Shown: positions 8,306-23,400 of the stretch, one piece after another
Layout: each line of letters opens with the position of its first letter
Numbering within the stretch: position 1 is the first letter of the stretch
Source of the DNA: Cladorhizidae sp. MBARI D1340-BT2
Taxonomy: Eukaryota; Porifera; Demospongiae; Poecilosclerida; Cladorhizidae
Direction: 5' to 3'
DNA length: 64,000 bases
Assembly: GCA_028752905.1 (NCBI GenBank)
Contig: JAQNBH010000003.1
Span: 38,562,472-38,626,471, forward strand
Position numbers and translations under genes: made by a program
The notes under the pieces: model-generated
What the model was told of the DNA's origin: nothing
The model's input: only the letters and a program-made list of their open reading frames with translations
The model's database searches: none

Positions 8306-8489
8306 TTATACACCTAGCATGGTTATATACCTAGCATGGTTGTATACCTAGCATGGTTATATACCTAGCATGGTTATATACCTAGCATGGTTATACACCT
8401 AGCATGGTTATACAATTAGCATGGTTATACACCTAGCATGGTTATATACCTAGCATAGTTATACACCTAGCATGGTTATACATCTAGCA

Positions 8490-11400
8490 TGGTTATATAC
8501 CTAGCATGGTTATACACCTAGCATAGTTATACACCTAGCATGGTTATATACCTAGCATGGTTATATACCTAGCATGGTTATATACCTAGCATGGTTATAT
8601 ACCTAGCATGGTTATATACCTAGCATAGTTATACACCTAGCATGGTTATACAATTAGCATGGTTATACACCTAGCATGGTTATATACCTAGCATGGTTAT
8701 ATACCTAGCATAGTTATACACCTAGCATGGTTATACACCTAGCATGGTTATATACCTAGCATGGTTATATACCTAGCATGGTTATATACCTAGCATGGTT
8801 ATATACCTAGCATGGTTATATACCTAGCATAGTTATACACCTAGCATGGTTATACAATTAGCATGGTTATACACCTAGCATGGTTATATACCTAGCATGG
8901 TTATATACCTAGCATAGTTATACACCTAGCATGGTTATACACCTAGCGTGGTTATACACCTAGCATGGTTATATACCTAGCATGGTTATATACCTAGCAT
9001 GGTTATATACCTAGCATGGTTATATACCTAGCATAGTTATACACCTAGCATGCTTATACAATTAGCATGGTTATACACCTAGCATGGTTATATACCTAGC
9101 ATAGTTATACACTTAGCATGGTTATACACCTATCATGGTTATATACCTAGCATGGTTATATACCTAGCATGGTTATATACCTAGCAATACCTAGCATAGT
9201 TATACACCTTGCATGGTTATACAATTAGCATGGTTATACACCTAGCATGGTTATATACCTAGCATAGTTTATACACCTAGCATGGTTATACACCTAGCAT
9301 GGTTATATAACTAGCATGGTTATACACCTAGCAAGGTTATACACCTACCATGGTTATATACCTAGCATGGTTATACACCTAGCATGGTTATATACCTAGC
9401 TTGGTTATACACCTAGCATGGTTATAATTATACCTAGCATGGTTATATACCTAGCGTGGTTATACACCTAGCATGGTTATATACCTAGCATGGTTGTATA
9501 CCTAGCATGGTTATATACCTAGCATGGTTATATACCTAGCATGGTTATATACCTAGAATGGTTATACACCTAGCATGGTTATACAATTAGCATGGTTATA
9601 CACCTAGCATGGTTATATACATAGTTATACACCTAGCATGGTTATACACCTAGCATGGTTATATACCTAGCATGGTTATATACCTAGCATGGTTATATAC
9701 CTAGCATGGTTATATACCTAGCATAGTTATACACCTAGCATGGTTATACAATTAGCATGTATATACACCTAGCATGGTTATATACCTAGCATGGTTATAT
9801 ACCTAGCATGGTTATATACCTAGCATAGTTATACACCTAGCATGGTTATACAATTAGCATGGTTATACACCTAGCATGGTTATATACCTAGCATAGCTAT
9901 ACACCTAGCATGGTTATACACCTAGCATGGTTATATACCTAGCATGGTTATATACCTAGCATGGTTATATACCTAGCATGGTTATATACCTAACATGGTT
10001 ATACACCTAGCATGGTTGTATACCTAGCATGGTTATATTATACCTAGCATGGTTATATACCTAGCATGGTTATATACCTAGAATGGTTATACACCTAGCA
10101 TGGTTATACAATTAGCATGGTTATACACCTAGCATGGTTATATACCTAGCATAGTTATACACCTAGCATGGTTATACACCTAGCATGGTTATATACCTAG
10201 CATGGTTATATACCTAGCATGGTTATATACCTAGCATGGTTATATACCTAGCATAGTTATACAACTAGCATGGTTATACAATTAGCATGGTTATACACCT
10301 AGCATGGTTATATACCTAGCATAGTTATACACCTAGCATGGTTATACACCTAGCATGGTTATATACCTAGCATGGTTATATACCTAGCATGGTTATATAC
10401 CTAGCATTGTTATACACCTAGCATGGTTATATACCTATCATGGTTATATACCTAGCATGGTCATACACCTAGCATGGTTATATACCTAGCATGGTTATAT
10501 ACCCAGCATGGTTATATACCTAGCATAGTTATACACCTAGCATGGTTATACAATTAGCATGGTTATACACCTAGCATGGTTATATACCTAGCATAGTTAT
10601 ACACCTAGTATGGTTATACACCTAGCATGGTTATATACCTAGCATGGTTATATACCTAGCATGGTTGTATACCTAGCATGGTTATACACCTAGCATGGTT
10701 ATACAATTAGCATGGTTATACACCTAGCATGGTTATATACCTAGCATGGTTATATACCTAGCATGGTTATATACCTAGCATGATTATATACCTAGCATGG
10801 TTATATACCTAGCATAGTTATACACCTAGCATGGTTATACAATTAGCATGGTTATACACCTAGCATGGTTATACACCTAGCATTGTTTTATACCTAGCAT
10901 GGTTATACACCTAGCATGGTTATATACCTAGCATGGTTATATACCTAGCATGGTTATATACCTAGCATGGTTATACACCTAGCATGGTTATATACCTAGC
11001 ATGGTTATATAACTAGCATAGTTATACACCTAGCATGGTTATACAATTAGCATGGTTATACTCCTAGCATGGTTATATACCTAGCATAGTTATACACCTA
11101 GCATGGTTATACACCTAGCATGGTTATATACCTAGCATGGTTATACACCTAGCATGGTTATACACCTAGCATGGTTAAATACCTAGCATGGTTATACACC
11201 TAGCATGGTTATATACCTAGCATGGTTATACACCTAGCATTGTTATATACCTAGCATGGTTATATACATAGCATGGTTATACACCTAGCATGGTTATATA
11301 CCTAGCATAGTTATAAACCTAGCGTGGTTATACACCTAGCATGGTTATATACCTAGCATGGTTATATACCTAGCATGGTTATATACCTAGCATGGTTATA

Positions 11401-14400
11401 TACCTAGCATAGTTATACACCTAGCATGGTTATACAATTAGCATGGTTATACACCTAGCATGGTTATATACCTAGCATAGTTATAATACTATCATGGTTA
11501 TATACCTAGCATAGTTATACACCTAGCATGGTTATACAATTAACATGGTTATACACCTAGCATGGTTATACAATTAGCATGGTTATACACCTAGCATGGT
11601 TATATACCTAGCATGGTAATACACCTAGCATGGTTATACACCTAGCATGGTTATATACCTAGCATGGTTATATACCTAGCATGGTTATATACCTAGCATG
11701 GTTATACACCTAGCATGGTTATATACCTAGCATGGTTATATACCTAACATTGTTATATACCTAGCATGGTTATATACCTAGCATAGTTATACACCTAGCA
11801 TCGTTATACACCTAGCATGGTTATACACCTAGCATGGTTATACACCTAGCATGGTTATATACCTAGCATGGTTATATACCTAGCATGGTTATATACCTAG
11901 CATGGTTATATATCTGGCATAGTTATACACCTAGCATGGTTATACAATTAGCATGGTTATACACCTAGCATGGTTATATACCTAGCATGGTTATATACCT
12001 AGCATGGTTATATACCTAGCATAGTTATACACCTAGCATGGTTATACAATTAACATGGTTATACACCTAGCATGGTTATATACCTAGCATAGCTATACAC
12101 CTAGCATGGTTATACACCTAGCATGGTTATATACCTAGCATGGTTATATACCTAGCATGGTTATATACCTAGCATGGTTATATACCTAACATGGTTATAC
12201 ACCTAGCATGGTTGTATACCTAGCATGGTTATATACCTAGCATGGTTATATACCTAGCATGGTTATATACCTAGAATGGTTATACACCTAGCATGGTTAT
12301 ACAATTAGCATGGTTATACACCTAGCATGGTTATATACCTAGCATGGTTATATACCTAGCATGGTTATATACCTAGCATGGTTATATACCTAACATGGTT
12401 ATACACCTAGCATGGTTGTATACCTAGCATGGTTATATACCTAGCATGGTTATATACCTAGCATGGTTATATACCTAGCATGGTTATACACCTAGCATGG
12501 TTATATACCTAGCATGGTTATATACCTAACATTGTTATATACCTAGCATGGTTATATACCTAGCATAGTTATACACCTAGCATCGTTATACACCTAGCAT
12601 GGTTATACACCTAGCATGGTTATACACCTAGCATGGTTATATACCTAGCATGGTTATATACCTAGCATGGTTATATACCTAGCATGGTTATATATCTGGC
12701 ATAGTTATACACCTAGCATGGTTATACAATTAGCATGGTTATACACCTAGCATGGTTATATACCTAGCATGGTTATATACCTAGCATGGTTATATACCTA
12801 GCATAGTTATACACCTAGCATGGTTATACAATTAACATGGTTATACACCTAGCATGGTTATATACCTAGCATAGCTATACACCTAGCATGGTTATACACC
12901 TAGCATGGTTATATACCTAGCATGGTTATATACCTAGCATGGTTATACACCTAGCATGGTTATATACCTAGCATGGTTATATACCTAGCATGGTTATATA
13001 CCTAACATGGTTATACACCTAGCATGGTTGTATACCTAGCATGGTTATATACTTAGCATAGTTATATACCTTGCATGGTTATATACCTAGCATGCTTATA
13101 CACCTAGCATGGTTATACAATTAGCATGGTTATACACCTAGCATGGTTATATACCTAGCATGGTTATACACCTAGCATGGTTATACACCTAGCATGGTTA
13201 TACACCTAGCATGGTTATATACCTAGCATGGTTATATACCTAGCATGGTTATATACCTAGCATGGTTATATACCTAGCATAGTTATACACCTAGCATGGT
13301 TATACAATTAGCATGGTTAAACACCTAGCATTGTTATATACCTAGCATAGCTATACACCTAGCATGGTTATACACCTAGCATGGTTATATACCTAGCATG
13401 GTTATATACCTAGCATGGTTATATACCTAGCATGGTTATATACCTAGCATGGTTATACACCTAGCATGGTTATATACCTAGCATGGTTATATACCTAGCA
13501 TGGTTATATACCTAGCATGGTTATATACCTAGCATGGTTATATACCTAGCATGGTTATACAATTAGCATGGTTATACACATAGCATGGTTATATACCTAG
13601 CATGGTTATACACCTAGCATGGTTATACACCTAGCATGGTTATATACCTAGCATGGTTATATACCTAGCATGGTTATACACCTAGCATGCTTATACAATT
13701 AGCATGGTTATATACCTAGCATGGTTATATACCTAGCATGGTTATATACCTAGCATGGTTATATACCTAGCATGGTTATACACGTAGCATGGTTATATAC
13801 CTAGCATGGTTATATACCTAGCATGGTTATATACCTAGCATGGTTATATACCTAGCATGGTTATACACCTAGCATGGTTATACAATTAGCATGGTTATAC
13901 ACCTAGCATGGTTATACACCTAGCATGGTTATATACCTAGCATAGTTATACACCTAGCATGGTTATACACCTAGCATGGTTATACACCTAGCATGGTTAT
14001 ATACCTAGCATGGTTATATACCTAGCATGGTTATATACCTAGCATAGTTATACACCTAGCATGGTTATACAATTAGCATGGTTATACACCTAGCATGGTT
14101 ATATACCTAGCATGGTTATACACCTAGCATGGTTATACACCTAGCATGGTTATATACCTAGCATGGTTATATACCTAGCATGGTTATATACCTAGCATGG
14201 TTATACACCTAGCATGGTTATATACCTAGCATGGTTATATACCTAACATTGTTATATACCTAGCATGGTTATATACCTAGCATAGTTATACACCTAGCAT
14301 CGTTATACACCTAGCATGGTTATACACCTAGCATGGTTATACACCTAGCATGGTTATATACCTAGCACGGTTATATACCTAGCATGGTTATATACCTAGC

Positions 14401-14416
14401 ATGGTTATATATCTGG
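8490..14416. repeat. Segment repeated at +10481 bp (to about 18971-24880) and partly at +7748
   Basis: GCAATACC 9184 to 19665, TTATATTATACC near 10033 to 20514, ATAATACTATC 11483 to 21964, and TCTGGCATAG 11913 to 22394 and 12695 to 23176 all give an offset of 10481. By 14412 to 24876 the offset is 10464, one unit less. A third, partial copy lies at +7748 (16932, 17779). Boundaries are approximate. Confidence 0.75.
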
Positions 14417-17400
14417 CATAGTTATACACCTAGCATGGTTATACAATTAGCATGGTTATACACCTAGCATGGTTATATACCTAGCATGGTTATATACCTA
14501 GCATGGTTATATACCTAGCATGGTTATATACCTAACATGGTTATACACCTAGCATGGTTGTATACCTAGCATGGTTATATACCTAGCATGGTTATATACC
14601 TAGCATGGTTATATACCTAGCATGGTTATATACCTAACATGGTTATACACCTAGCATGGTTGTATACCTAGCATGGTTATATACCTAGCATGGTTATATA
14701 CCTAGCATGGTTATATACCTAGCATGGTTATACACCTAGCATGGTTATATACCTAGCATGGTTATATACCTAACATTGTTATATACCTAGCATGGTTATA
14801 TACCTAGCATAGTTATACACCTAGCATCGTTATACACCTAGCATGGTTATATACCTAGCATAGTTATACACCTAGCATCGTTATACACCTAGCATGGTTA
14901 TACACCTAGCATGGTTATACACCTAGCATGGTTATATACCTAGCATGGTTATATACCTAGCATGGTTATATACCTAGCATGGTTATATATCTGGCATAGT
15001 TATACACCTAGCATGGTTATACAATTAGCATGGTTATACACCTAGCATGGTTATATACCTAGCATGGTTATATACCTAGCATGGTTATATACCTAGCATA
15101 GTTATACACCTAGCATGGTTATACAATTAACATGGTTATACACCTAGCATGGTTATATACCTAGCATAGCTATACACCTAGCATGGTTATACACCTAGCA
15201 TGGTTATATACCTAGCATGGTTATATACCTAGCATGGTTATATACCTAGCATGGTTATATACCTAACATGGTTATACACCTAGCATGGTTGTATACCTAG
15301 CATGGTTATATACTTAGCATAGTTATATACCTTGCATGGTTATATACCTAGCATGCTGATACACCTAGCATGGTTATACAATTAGCATGGTTATACACCT
15401 AGCATGGTTATATACCTAGCATGGTTATACACCTAGCATGGTTATACACCTAGCATGGTTATACACCTAGCATGGTTATATACCTAGCATGGTTATATAC
15501 CTAGCATGGTTATATACCTAGCATGGTTATATACCTAGCATAGTTATACACCTAGCATGGTTATACAATTAGCATGGTTATACACCTAGCATTGTTATAT
15601 ACCTAGCATAGCTATACACCTAGCATGGTTATACACCTAGCATGGTTATATACCTAGCATGGTTATATACCTAGCATGGTTATATACCTAGCATGGTTAT
15701 ATACCTAGCATGGTTATACACCTAGCATGGTTATATACCTAGCATGGTTATATACCTAGCATGGTTATATACCTAGCATGGTTATATACCTAGCATGGTT
15801 ATATACCTAGCATGGTTATACAATTAGCATGGTTATACACATAGCATGGTTATATACCTAGCATGGTTATACACCTAGCATGGTTATACACCTAGCATGG
15901 TTATATACCTAGCATGGTTATATACCTAGCATGGTTATACACCTAGCATGCTTATACAATTAGCATGGTTATATACCTAGCATGGTTATATACCTAGCAT
16001 GGTTATATACCTAGCATGGTTATATACCTAGCATGGTTATACACCTAGCATGGTTATATACCTAGCATGGTTATATACCTAGCATGGTTATATACCTAGC
16101 ATGGTTATATACCTAGCATGGTTATACACCTAGCATGGTTATACAATTAGCATGGTTATACACCTAGCATGGTTATACACCTAGCATGGTTATATACCTA
16201 GCATAGTTATACACCTAGCATGGTTATACATCTAGCATGGTTATATACCTAGCATGGTTATACACCTAGCATAGTTATACACCTAGCATGGTTATATACC
16301 TAGCATGGTTATATACCTAGCATGGTTATATACCTAGCATGGTTATATACCTAGCATGGTTATATACCTAGCATAGTTATACACCTAGCATGGTTATACA
16401 ATTAGCATGGTTATACACCTAGCATGGTTATATACCTAGCATGGTTATATACCTAGCATAGTTATACACCTAGCATGGTTATACACCTAGCATGGTTATA
16501 TACCTAGCATGGTTATATACCTAGCATGGTTATATACCTAGCATGGTTATATACCTAGCATGGTTATATACCTAGCATAGTTATACACCTAGCATGGTTA
16601 TACAATTAGCATGGTTATACACCTAGCATGGTTATATACCTAGCATGGTTATATACCTAGCATAGTTATACACCTAGCATGGTTATACACCTAGCGTGGT
16701 TATACACCTAGCATGGTTATATACCTAGCATGGTTATATACCTAGCATGGTTATATACCTAGCATGGTTATATACCTAGCATAGTTATACACCTAGCATG
16801 CTTATACAATTAGCATGGTTATACACCTAGCATGGTTATATACCTAGCATAGTTATACACTTAGCATGGTTATACACCTATCATGGTTATATACCTAGCA
16901 TGGTTATATACCTAGCATGGTTATATACCTAGCAATACCTAGCATAGTTATACACCTTGCATGGTTATACAATTAGCATGGTTATACACCTAGCATGGTT
17001 ATATACCTAGCATAGTTTATACACCTAGCATGGTTATACACCTAGCATGGTTATATAACTAGCATGGTTATACACCTAGCAAGGTTATACACCTACCATG
17101 GTTATATACCTAGCATGGTTATACACCTAGCATGGTTATATACCTAGCTTGGTTATACACCTAGCATGGTTATAATTATACCTAGCATGGTTATATACCT
17201 AGCGTGGTTATACACCTAGCATGGTTATATACCTAGCATGGTTGTATACCTAGCATGGTTATATACCTAGCATGGTTATATACCTAGCATGGTTATATAC
17301 CTAGAATGGTTATACACCTAGCATGGTTATACAATTAGCATGGTTATACACCTAGCATGGTTATATACATAGTTATACACCTAGCATGGTTATACACCTA

Positions 17401-20400
17401 GCATGGTTATATACCTAGCATGGTTATATACCTAGCATGGTTATATACCTAGCATGGTTATATACCTAGCATAGTTATACACCTAGCATGGTTATACAAT
17501 TAGCATGTATATACACCTAGCATGGTTATATACCTAGCATGGTTATATACCTAGCATGGTTATATACCTAGCATAGTTATACACCTAGCATGGTTATACA
17601 ATTAGCATGGTTATACACCTAGCATGGTTATATACCTAGCATAGCTATACACCTAGCATGGTTATACACCTAGCATGGTTATATACCTAGCATGGTTATA
17701 TACCTAGCATGGTTATATACCTAGCATGGTTATATACCTAACATGGTTATACACCTAGCATGGTTGTATACCTAGCATGGTTATATTATACCTAGCATGG
17801 TTATATACCTAGCATGGTTATATACCTAGAATGGTTATACACCTAGCATGGTTATACAATTAGCATGGTTATACACCTAGCATGGTTATATACCTAGCAT
17901 AGTTATACACCTAGCATGGTTATACACCTAGCATGGTTATATACCTAGCATGGTTATATACCTAGCATGGTTATATACCTAGCATGGTTATATACCTAGC
18001 ATAGTTATACAACTAGCATGGTTATACAATTAGCATGGTTATACACCTAGCATGGTTATATACCTAGCATAGTTATACACCTAGCATGGTTATACACCTA
18101 GCATGGTTATATACCTAGCATGGTTATATACCTAGCATGGTTATATACCTAGCATTGTTATACACCTAGCATGGTTATATACCTATCATGGTTATATACC
18201 TAGCATGGTCATACACCTAGCATGGTTATATACCTAGCATGGTTATATACCTAGCATGGTTATATACCTAGCATAGTTATACACCTAGCATGGTTATACA
18301 ATTAGCATGGTTATACACCTAGCATTGTTATATACCTAGCATAGCTATACACCTAGCATGGTTATACACCTAGCATGGTTATATACCTAGCATGGTTATA
18401 TACCTAGCATGGTTATATACCTAGCATGGTTATATACCTAGCATGGTTATACACCTAGCATGGTTATATACCTAGCATGGTTATATACCTAGCATGGTTA
18501 TATACCTAGCATGGTTATATACCTAGCATGGTTATATACCTAGCATGGTTATACAATTAGCATGGTTATACACATAGCATGGTTATATACCTAGCATGGT
18601 TATACACCTAGCATGGTTATACACCTAGCATGGTTATATACCTAGCATGGTTATATACCTAGCATGGTTATACACCTAGCATGCTTATACAATTAGCATG
18701 GTTATATACCTAGCATGGTTATATACCTAGCATGGTTATATACCTAGCATGGTTATATACCTAGCATGGTTATACACCTAGCATGGTTATATACCTAGCA
18801 TGGTTATATACCTAGCATGGTTATATACCTAGCATGGTTATATACCTAGCATGGTTATACACCTAGCATGGTTATACAATTAGCATGGTTATACACCTAG
18901 CATGGTTATACACCTAGCATGGTTATATACCTAGCATAGTTATACACCTAGCATGGTTATACATCTAGCATGGTTATATACCTAGCATGGTTATACACCT
19001 AGCATAGTTATACACCTAGCATGGTTATATACCTAGCATGGTTATATACCTAGCATGGTTATATACCTAGCATGGTTATATACCTAGCATGGTTATATAC
19101 CTAGCATAGTTATACACCTAGCATGGTTATACAATTAGCATGGTTATACACCTAGCATGGTTATATACCTAGCATGGTTATATACCTAGCATAGTTATAC
19201 ACCTAGCATGGTTATACACCTAGCATGGTTATATACCTAGCATGGTTATATACCTAGCATGGTTATATACCTAGCATGGTTATATACCTAGCATGGTTAT
19301 ATACCTAGCATAGTTATACACCTAGCATGGTTATACAATTAGCATGGTTATACACCTAGCATGGTTATATACCTAGCATGGTTATATACCTAGCATAGTT
19401 ATACACCTAGCATGGTTATACACCTAGCGTGGTTATACACCTAGCATGGTTATATACCTAGCATGGTTATATACCTAGCATGGTTATATACCTAGCATGG
19501 TTATATACCTAGCATAGTTATACACCTAGCATGCTTATACAATTAGCATGGTTATACACCTAGCATGGTTATATACCTAGCATAGTTATACACTTAGCAT
19601 GGTTATACACCTATCATGGTTATATACCTAGCATGGTTATATACCTAGCATGGTTATATACCTAGCAATACCTAGCATAGTTATACACCTTGCATGGTTA
19701 TACAATTAGCATGGTTATACACCTAGCATGGTTATATACCTAGCATAGTTTATACACCTAGCATGGTTATACACCTAGCATGGTTATATAACTAGCATGG
19801 TTATACACCTAGCAAGGTTATACACCTACCATGGTTATATACCTAGCATGGTTATACACCTAGCATGGTTATATACCTAGCTTGGTTATACACCTAGCAT
19901 GGTTATAATTATACCTAGCATGGTTATATACCTAGCGTGGTTATACACCTAGCATGGTTATATACCTAGCATGGTTGTATACCTAGCATGGTTATATACC
20001 TAGCATGGTTATATACCTAGCATGGTTATATACCTAGAATGGTTATACACCTAGCATGGTTATACAATTAGCATGGTTATACACCTAGCATGGTTATATA
20101 CATAGTTATACACCTAGCATGGTTATACACCTAGCATGGTTATATACCTAGCATGGTTATATACCTAGCATGGTTATATACCTAGCATGGTTATATACCT
20201 AGCATAGTTATACACCTAGCATGGTTATACAATTAGCATGTATATACACCTAGCATGGTTATATACCTAGCATGGTTATATACCTAGCATGGTTATATAC
20301 CTAGCATAGTTATACACCTAGCATGGTTATACAATTAGCATGGTTATACACCTAGCATGGTTATATACCTAGCATAGCTATACACCTAGCATGGTTATAC

Positions 20401-23400
20401 ACCTAGCATGGTTATATACCTAGCATGGTTATATACCTAGCATGGTTATATACCTAGCATGGTTATATACCTAACATGGTTATACACCTAGCATGGTTGT
20501 ATACCTAGCATGGTTATATTATACCTAGCATGGTTATATACCTAGCATGGTTATATACCTAGAATGGTTATACACCTAGCATGGTTATACAATTAGCATG
20601 GTTATACACCTAGCATGGTTATATACCTAGCATAGTTATACACCTAGCATGGTTATACACCTAGCATGGTTATATACCTAGCATGGTTATATACCTAGCA
20701 TGGTTATATACCTAGCATGGTTATATACCTAGCATAGTTATACAACTAGCATGGTTATACAATTAGCATGGTTATACACCTAGCATGGTTATATACCTAG
20801 CATAGTTATACACCTAGCATGGTTATACACCTAGCATGGTTATATACCTAGCATGGTTATATACCTAGCATGGTTATATACCTAGCATTGTTATACACCT
20901 AGCATGGTTATATACCTATCATGGTTATATACCTAGCATGGTCATACACCTAGCATGGTTATATACCTAGCATGGTTATATACCTAGCATGGTTATATAC
21001 CTAGCATAGTTATACACCTAGCATGGTTATACAATTAGCATGGTTATACACCTAGCATGGTTATATACCTAGCATAGTTATACACCTAGTATGGTTATAC
21101 ACCTAGCATGGTTATATACCTAGCATGGTTATATACCTAGCATGGTTGTATACCTAGCATGGTTATACACCTAGCATGGTTATACAATTAGCATGGTTAT
21201 ACACCTAGCATGGTTATATACCTAGCATGGTTATATACCTAGCATGGTTATATACCTAGCATGATTATATACCTAGCATGGTTATATACCTAGCATAGTT
21301 ATACACCTAGCATGGTTATACAATTAGCATGGTTATACACCTAGCATGGTTATACACCTAGCATTGTTTTATACCTAGCATGGTTATACACCTAGCATGG
21401 TTATATACCTAGCATGGTTATATACCTAGCATGGTTATATACCTAGCATGGTTATACACCTAGCATGGTTATATACCTAGCATGGTTATATAACTAGCAT
21501 AGTTATACACCTAGCATGGTTATACAATTAGCATGGTTATACTCCTAGCATGGTTATATACCTAGCATAGTTATACACCTAGCATGGTTATACACCTAGC
21601 ATGGTTATATACCTAGCATGGTTATACACCTAGCATGGTTATACACCTAGCATGGTTAAATACCTAGCATGGTTATACACCTAGCATGGTTATATACCTA
21701 GCATGGTTATACACCTAGCATTGTTATATACCTAGCATGGTTATATACATAGCATGGTTATACACCTAGCATGGTTATATACCTAGCATAGTTATAAACC
21801 TAGCGTGGTTATACACCTAGCATGGTTATATACCTAGCATGGTTATATACCTAGCATGGTTATATACCTAGCATGGTTATATACCTAGCATAGTTATACA
21901 CCTAGCATGGTTATACAATTAGCATGGTTATACACCTAGCATGGTTATATACCTAGCATAGTTATAATACTATCATGGTTATATACCTAGCATAGTTATA
22001 CACCTAGCATGGTTATACAATTAACATGGTTATACACCTAGCATGGTTATACAATTAGCATGGTTATACACCTAGCATGGTTATATACCTAGCATGGTTA
22101 TACACCTAGCATGGTTATACACCTAGCATGGTTATATACCTAGCATGGTTATATACCTAGCATGGTTATATACCTAGCATGGTTATACACCTAGCATGGT
22201 TATATACCTAGCATGGTTATATACCTAACATTGTTATATACCTAGCATGGTTATATACCTAGCATAGTTATACACCTAGCATCGTTATACACCTAGCATG
22301 GTTATACACCTAGCATGGTTATACACCTAGCATGGTTATATACCTAGCATGGTTATATACCTAGCATGGTTATATACCTAGCATGGTTATATATCTGGCA
22401 TAGTTATACACCTAGCATGGTTATACAATTAGCATGGTTATACACCTAGCATGGTTATATACCTAGCATGGTTATATACCTAGCATGGTTATATACCTAG
22501 CATAGTTATACACCTAGCATGGTTATACAATTAACATGGTTATACACCTAGCATGGTTATATACCTAGCATAGCTATACACCTAGCATGGTTATACACCT
22601 AGCATGGTTATATACCTAGCATGGTTATATACCTAGCATGGTTATATACCTAGCATGGTTATATACCTAACATGGTTATACACCTAGCATGGTTGTATAC
22701 CTAGCATGGTTATATACCTAGCATGGTTATATACCTAGCATGGTTATATACCTAGAATGGTTATACACCTAGCATGGTTATACAATTAGCATGGTTATAC
22801 ACCTAGCATGGTTATATACCTAGCATGGTTATATACCTAGCATGGTTATATACCTAGCATGGTTATATACCTAACATGGTTATACACCTAGCATGGTTGT
22901 ATACCTAGCATGGTTATATACCTAGCATGGTTATATACCTAGCATGGTTATATACCTAGCATGGTTATACACCTAGCATGGTTATATACCTAGCATGGTT
23001 ATATACCTAACATTGTTATATACCTAGCATGGTTATATACCTAGCATAGTTATACACCTAGCATCGTTATACACCTAGCATGGTTATACACCTAGCATGG
23101 TTATACACCTAGCATGGTTATATACCTAGCATGGTTATATACCTAGCATGGTTATATACCTAGCATGGTTATATATCTGGCATAGTTATACACCTAGCAT
23201 GGTTATACAATTAGCATGGTTATACACCTAGCATGGTTATATACCTAGCATGGTTATATACCTAGCATGGTTATATACCTAGCATAGTTATACACCTAGC
23301 ATGGTTATACAATTAACATGGTTATACACCTAGCATGGTTATATACCTAGCATAGCTATACACCTAGCATGGTTATACACCTAGCATGGTTATATACCTA

